From: Bacteroidales bacterium
GTDB lineage: Bacteria; Bacteroidota; Bacteroidia; Bacteroidales; FEN-979
Reading direction: 5' to 3'
Assembly: GCA_030681475.1 (NCBI GenBank)
Contig: JAUXWT010000036.1
Coordinates: 1-54,698, forward strand
DNA length: 54,698 nucleotides
Positions 50,616 to 54,698 of the stretch are shown in pieces. The notes beneath the pieces were generated by a model. That model saw nothing but the letters and a program-made list of their open reading frames with translations. It did no database searches and had not been told where the DNA came from. The translations under genes were made by a program, and so were the position numbers. Within the stretch, counting starts at the first letter, position 1; every line of letters begins with the position of its first letter.

Positions 50616-50748
50616 CCCTGAGAGGGTGTCTCAAAAGTAAAATCATCTTCTGAAGAATCGAATATTTGAAAGTGCCCTCGTAGGGGGGGTACGAGTAAAA
50701 TGAAAGAAAAAGAGGCTACCCCGGACTTTTGAGACAGCCTCTTCAGGG
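50616..50748. mobile_element. MITE-like element with 23-24 bp terminal inverted repeats
   Basis: The ends are CCCTGAGAGGGTGTCTCAAAAGT (50616-50638) and its near-perfect inverted copy at 50725-50748, differing by one insertion and one substitution. The interior of about 86 bases has no ORF and holds a small hairpin around TCGTAGGGGGGGTACGA. The ends contain GAGGCTGTCTCAAAAGT, a core related to the terminator at 14941-14986. It lies just after the receptor gene and may also terminate its transcript. Confidence 0.65.
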
Positions 50749-50768
50749 TGCGGTCGCCCGTGTAATAT

Positions 50769-50776
50769 TAATTTTG
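50769..50776 (+). promoter_or_regulatory. Candidate -7 box of the M16 peptidase gene
   Basis: TAATTTTG matches TAnnTTTG; the predicted leader is about 60 bases. No clear -33 element. Confidence 0.5.
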
Positions 50777-50841
50777 GGTTTTTCCTAAAAAAATGGTAAA
50801 ATTGTAATGGATTCCAACGGAAGATATTTAAAACCTATTAT

Positions 50842-53664
50842 ATGAAACGTACAATTATTAAATCGCTGGCAGTGAACGGATTAATCCTCATGGCCCTTTC
50901 GGCTTTCTGCCAACAATCGGCTGTGGATCTGACTACACCCCTCGCCGTGGATCCGGGGGTAAGAATCGGTAAACTTGACAACGGACTGGTTTACTACATA
51001 CGGCAAAATAAAAAGCCGGAAAACAGGCTGGAAATGAGACTCGTGGTCAATGCCGGCTCAATCCTTGAAAATGACGATCAACAGGGGCTTGCACATTTCG
51101 TGGAACACATGAACTTTAACGGTACCAGAACCTTTCCAAAGAATGAGCTGATCGATTTCCTGCAAAAAACGGGTGTACGGTTCGGCGCTGATATCAATGC
51201 CTACACCAGTTTCGATGAAACCGTTTACATGCTGCAACTTCCGACCGACGACACCGCGCTGGTGGAAAAAGGCTATAAAGTGCTGGAGGATTGGGCCCAC
51301 TATGCCACGCTCGACAATAAAGAGATTGACAAGGAACGGGGGGTCATCACCGAAGAGTGGAGGCTTGGGTTAGGCGCACAGGACCGTATGATGAAGAAAT
51401 TTTTCCCGGTGATCTTCAAGGGATCTAAATATGCTGACCGCGTACCGATTGGAAAAATCGAAGTGATACAAAATTTCAAGCATCAGACATTGAAGGATTT
51501 TTACAGGGACTGGTATCGTCCAGACCTGCAGGCCGTGGTGCTTGTCGGCGACCTCGACCCTGATGTGGCCGAAGCGAAGATCAAGGCTCATTTCGGAGCC
51601 ATGAAAAATCCCGCATCACCCAGGGAACGAGTCAATTTTGACATTCCTGACAATATCGAGCCGCTAATTGCCATTACCACAGATAAGGAAGCCACGGATA
51701 ATTTCGTACTTGTGTTCTATAAACATCCGCTCAGCCCGGATAAAACTTTGGGCGATTTCCGCGAAAAGATCATGGCCGAGCTCTACACCGGGATGCTCAA
51801 CAACCGGCTCAATGAGATTTCCCAGAAACCAGAATCACCATATGTATTTGCCAGCGGAGGTTACGGACAATTCCTCTCAAGGAACAAGGACGCTTTTATG
51901 ATCAATGCCATGACAAAAGAGAACAAGATTGACAAGAGTCTTGAGGTTTTGCTGGCCGAAAATGAACGCGTGAAGCGATTCGGATTTACAGCAACTGAAC
52001 TTGATCGTCAGAAAGAGGAGATCCTCAGCCAGTATGAAAAGGCCTCCAAAGAGTTCGACAAAACTGAATCACGGAATTTCTGCAGCCAGTATGTCAGGCA
52101 TTATCTTTCGGAAGATGCTATTCCGGGGGCGCAAAAGCAGTTCAAATACCTGAAGAATATTCTGCCGGAAATCAACCTGAATGAGATCAATGACCTGGCG
52201 AAGAAATGGGTTACCGATAATAACCTCGGCCTTGTTGTTATGGCTCCTGAGAAAGAGGGTGTGATCGTACCCACACAGGAAGAAATCCTTTCGATCATCA
52301 GAGATTCGAAAACGAATGCTTTGACAGCCTACGTTGATAAATTCAGGGAAGAACCACTCGTCCAGGGAGATGTGACGCCCGGGAAAATTACCGGCCGCAA
52401 GGAGAACAAAGAGCTTGGATTTACAGAACTTACTTTATCAAATGGCGTTATGGTGGCACTCAAACCCACCAATTTCAAAAACGATGAAATTCATATCTCC
52501 TCTTACAGCCCCGGCGGAAATTCCCTTGTCCCCGACAATGAATTCATGTCTGTGAATTATGCATCCCAGATCATTGATATGAGCGGGGTAGGAAACTTCG
52601 ACAATGTTGAACTCCAGAAAAAATTGAAAGGCAAAACTATCCAGATCAGTCCGTACATAGATGATGTAAAGGAGGGTTTCCGGGGAAAAACCACTCCAAA
52701 GGATTTTGAGACCATGATGCAGCTCGTTTATCTCTATTTTGATCAGCCACGTAAGGATACCACTGCTTTTCAAGCCTTTATGTCGCAGATGGAGAACCAG
52801 ATGAAATTTATGAAGAGTAATCCGATCATGACTTTTTATGATACCTTGTTCAAAGTTGTTTATCCGGGTTATAAGCGCATGATCATTTTCCCATCGCAGA
52901 CACAACTCAATGAAGTCGATCTTGACCTGGCTTTTAAAATTTACAAAGACCGCTTCGCCGATGCCAGCGATTTCAAATTTTTCCTGGTCGGAAATTTCTC
53001 TGTTGACAGCCTTTCACCATTGATTGAACAATATTTTGGGAGCCTTCCCAGCCTGAACCGCAATGAGACTTGGATGGACACTTCGCCCAAAGCTGCGGAT
53101 GAAATAACAAACCTCACCGTTTACAAGGGAAGCGATCCGCAAAGCATGGTCGGACTGGTCATGCCGGAACAATTTGTATGGAATGAAAAGAATGTGCTGT
53201 GCATGAACATGATCAGGGAGATCATGGGCATAAAACTGGTGGAGGTGATCCGGGAGAAAATGAGCGGGGTTTACTCACCACAGGTGATGGTGAATATCGA
53301 TAAATACCCGGTTCCCACAGTTCAGACGATGGTTATGTTCGGCTGCTCGCCACAAACCACTGACAAACTTTCCAAAGCAGTGTTCGCGGAGATTAAAAAA
53401 ATAAGGAAAAAAGGTCCGAGTGAAGTTGATCTGAAAAAGGCAAAGGAATCCATGATCCGCGCCAGGGAGACCGATGTTGAAAAGAACGAATTCTGGCTGA
53501 GAAAAATGGAGTCATTATACTTCAACAACGATTCGCCGGATAACATCGCCACCTTCAACGACCGGGTGAATGCCGTAACGATTGATGATCTGAAACTGGC
53601 TGCCTCAACATTCATCAAACCCGATCACTACGTGCGTGTGGTGCTGATGCCCGAGAAAAAATAG
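50842..53664 (+). CDS. M16-family zinc metallopeptidase (pitrilysin-like), exported
   Basis: A 940-residue protein with a signal peptide (MKRTIIKSLAVNGLILMALSAFCQQ). The inverted zinc motif HFVEH is at residues 85-89, and the distal Glu lies in the KERGVITEEWRLG block about 75 residues later. The two halves, each about 450 residues, correspond to the active and inactive M16 domains, giving a clamshell enzyme on a single chain. It probably degrades peptides in the periplasm. It is followed directly by smpB, with no gap. Confidence 0.94.
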   Translation: MKRTIIKSLAVNGLILMALSAFCQQSAVDLTTPLAVDPGVRIGKLDNGLVYYIRQNKKPENRLEMRLVVNAGSILENDDQQGLAHFVEHMNFNGTRTFPKNELIDFLQKTGVRFGADINAYTSFDETVYMLQLPTDDTALVEKGYKVLEDWAHYATLDNKEIDKERGVITEEWRLGLGAQDRMMKKFFPVIFKGSKYADRVPIGKIEVIQNFKHQTLKDFYRDWYRPDLQAVVLVGDLDPDVAEAKIKAHFGAMKNPASPRERVNFDIPDNIEPLIAITTDKEATDNFVLVFYKHPLSPDKTLGDFREKIMAELYTGMLNNRLNEISQKPESPYVFASGGYGQFLSRNKDAFMINAMTKENKIDKSLEVLLAENERVKRFGFTATELDRQKEEILSQYEKASKEFDKTESRNFCSQYVRHYLSEDAIPGAQKQFKYLKNILPEINLNEINDLAKKWVTDNNLGLVVMAPEKEGVIVPTQEEILSIIRDSKTNALTAYVDKFREEPLVQGDVTPGKITGRKENKELGFTELTLSNGVMVALKPTNFKNDEIHISSYSPGGNSLVPDNEFMSVNYASQIIDMSGVGNFDNVELQKKLKGKTIQISPYIDDVKEGFRGKTTPKDFETMMQLVYLYFDQPRKDTTAFQAFMSQMENQMKFMKSNPIMTFYDTLFKVVYPGYKRMIIFPSQTQLNEVDLDLAFKIYKDRFADASDFKFFLVGNFSVDSLSPLIEQYFGSLPSLNRNETWMDTSPKAADEITNLTVYKGSDPQSMVGLVMPEQFVWNEKNVLCMNMIREIMGIKLVEVIREKMSGVYSPQVMVNIDKYPVPTVQTMVMFGCSPQTTDKLSKAVFAEIKKIRKKGPSEVDLKKAKESMIRARETDVEKNEFWLRKMESLYFNNDSPDNIATFNDRVNAVTIDDLKLAASTFIKPDHYVRVVLMPEKK

Positions 53665-54105
53665 ATGGAGAAATCGGTCAATATAAGAAATAAACGCGCT
53701 TCTCACGAGTACTTTCTAATCCAGGAAGTCACCGCCGGAATTATACTGACTGGCACCGAGATCAAATCAATCCGTGATGGTACTGCTTCCATTGCAGATG
53801 CCTATTGCACCTTTACCGGAAGTGAACTTGTAGTACGAAATATGCATATTGCCGAGTATTCATTCGGAACACACTATAACCATGAACCGAAACGCGACCG
53901 AAAACTGCTGCTGACGAAACGAGAACTGAAAAAACTTGCCGTAAAGGTCAAGGAACGGGGATTTACCATCATTCCTGTACTTTTATTTATCAACGAAAAG
54001 GGTTTGGCGAAACTCACCATCGCCCTTGCCCGTGGCAAGCATTCGTATGACAAACGTGAAACGCTGAAACAGAAAGATCATCAGCGGGAGATGGAACGAA
54101 ATTGA
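53665..54105 (+). CDS. smpB: SsrA-binding protein SmpB
   Basis: The 146-residue basic protein binds tmRNA in trans-translation rescue of stalled ribosomes. The blocks [49 protein letters not shown], and the basic C-terminal tail ([21 protein letters not shown]) are all conserved. The ATG adjoins the stop of the M16 gene. No tmRNA gene is seen in the window. Confidence 0.96.
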   Translation: MEKSVNIRNKRASHEYFLIQEVTAGIILTGTEIKSIRDGTASIADAYCTFTGSELVVRNMHIAEYSFGTHYNHEPKRDRKLLLTKRELKKLAVKVKERGFTIIPVLLFINEKGLAKLTIALARGKHSYDKRETLKQKDHQREMERN

Positions 54106-54140
54106 GGTTGCAATTTAAGTACACAAATAAACATTAATAT

Positions 54141-54605
54141 ATGAATAAACCAAAACTTATCATACCATTTATTATAGCTTTCGCATTGTATTTACCATTT
54201 TCCTCTGCGGCTCAGGATAAACATAAAGCGGGCAAAGAGGAGGGTATTAAATGGTACTCTTTTGAGGAAGCCTACAAATTGAATAAAAAGAAACCGAAGA
54301 AAATGTTCGTTGATGTATTTACGGAGTGGTGTGGCTGGTGTAAGAAAATGGATGCGGAGACGTTTGCCAACCCTTTCATTGCCAAGTACATGGACGAGCA
54401 TTTTTATTGTGTCAAGTTGGATGCTGAACGCAAGGATACCGTTGAAATTGATGGTCAAATATTTGTAAACCCAAACCCGGCCAGTAAGCGAAGCACACAT
54501 AAACTTGCAGTCGAACTGCTCCGCGGTAAAATGTCATATCCATCGTACGTATTTCTGAAGGGCACCTCTAAAAACCAATTGTTAATATATACGTCTGATT
54601 GTTAA
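54141..54605 (+). pseudogene. Thioredoxin-family protein, apparently cut at its C-terminus by an insertion sequence
   Basis: The 154-residue reading frame has a signal peptide (IIPFIIAFALYLPFSSAAQ) and the thioredoxin motif VDVFTEWCGWCKKMDAETF (Cys64, Cys67), then KLDAERKDTVEIDG and MSYPSYVFL. Up to residue 140 it follows the family, but the normal strand and last helix (usually '...FLDEKG...' with a long helix) are missing; the last 14 codons (GTSKNQLLIYTSDC) come from the DNA starting GGCACCTCTAAAAACC at 54561, which looks like an insertion sequence end. The product is likely inactive or poorly folded. Confidence 0.7.
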
Positions 54606-54698
54606 TAACTTAACCCTGTTTATGTCGTTGGATTTTTTATATTTGCTGTATAAAAAAGCAAGCCATGAAAAACATAAACCCTCTCGGACTTTTTGACG
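54561..54698 (+). mobile_element. Left end of an insertion sequence, running past the window
   Basis: From 54561 the sequence changes from the thioredoxin frame to GGCACCTCTAAAAACC, followed by AT-rich leader DNA, a TATATTTG promoter box at 54638-54645 and an ATG at 54665. The right end and target duplication lie outside the window, so the boundary is inferred. Confidence 0.55.
54665..54698 (+). CDS. Start of a probable transposase (partial)
   Basis: The last 34 bases encode MKNINPLGLFD, which resembles the opening of IS5-like transposases in Bacteroidota (short N-terminus, then LGLFD). Only 11 residues are visible. The promoter at 54638-54645 and the interrupted thioredoxin gene support this reading, but other genes start similarly. 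Confidence 0.5.
   Translation, partial: MKNINPLGLFD

Noticed and set aside
50640-50720. Small gene inside the MITE-like element
   Set aside because: No frame longer than about 20 codons with a plausible start.

Overview
This window reads as a piece of a Bacteroidota (Bacteroidetes) chromosome, probably an environmental Bacteroidales-like organism, of moderate to low GC. The evidence is independent and consistent: two secreted proteins end in type IX secretion (T9SS) sorting domains; there is a TonB-dependent receptor with an N-terminal carboxypeptidase-like domain; two rhomboids lie in tandem; there are GWxTD, YceI, DUF5777-like, DUF4301-like and DUF6580-like proteins; and about twenty intergenic sites match the Bacteroidota sigma factor -7 element TAnnTTTG. 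Most content is core housekeeping, densely packed, with dispersed palindromic repeats in several gaps.

Layout. 1-3234: end of a membrane protein, then a tight operon of a helix-turn-helix protein, a BtrH-like acyltransferase candidate, an acyl carrier protein and a PaaK-like adenylate-forming ligase; this looks like part of a small acyl or aryl conjugation pathway. 3329-7040: secreted hypothetical, T9SS cargo protein, YtcJ-type amidohydrolase. 7152-14627: DUF6580-like membrane protein, mutL, two rhomboids, a membrane-anchored endonuclease/exonuclease/phosphatase-fold protein and uvrB (TTG start). 14628-15000: dispersed repeats and a terminator. 15001-18107 (minus): two FKBP lipoproteins and an NrnA-like DHH phosphoesterase. 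18191-22810: ndk, an XRE regulator, a 794-bp AT-rich gap, a DUF4301-like protein and a secreted thioredoxin-fold protein. 22812-30931 (minus): ffh-folD-queE-ompA-like-thrS-infC-rpmI-rplT, where infC has no ATG/GTG/TTG start and appears to begin at AUA behind a strong Shine-Dalgarno.

31199-38575: T9SS cargo, argS, a cyclic-2,3-diphosphoglycerate-synthetase-like GTPase, pyrB-pyrI and an AlbA_2-domain protein. 38591-41644: envelope cluster (outer-membrane protein, monohaem cytochrome-like lipoprotein, OB-fold protein, YceI, DUF5777-like barrel). 41706-44361 (minus): tag and a protein made of five PAS domains with no output domain. 44498-44756 (minus): two tRNA-Ser genes (CGA and UGA) separated by a long hairpin spacer, with a promoter ending five bases before the mature tRNA 5' end. 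44921-47984: GWxTD protein, family 2 glycosyltransferase, aroQ. 48044-50603: promoter, TPP riboswitch and a TonB-dependent receptor, presumably for thiamin uptake; the aptamer abuts the start codon. 50604-54605: a MITE-like element, an M16 protease, smpB and a thioredoxin gene that seems to be cut by an insertion sequence whose transposase begins at 54665 and runs off the window.

No CRISPR array, prophage or classical defence island is visible. The most unusual signals are the AUA start of infC, the riboswitch fused to a start codon, the apparently leaderless tRNA promoter, the PAS-only protein, the BtrH/ACP/ligase operon, and the insertion-truncated thioredoxin.
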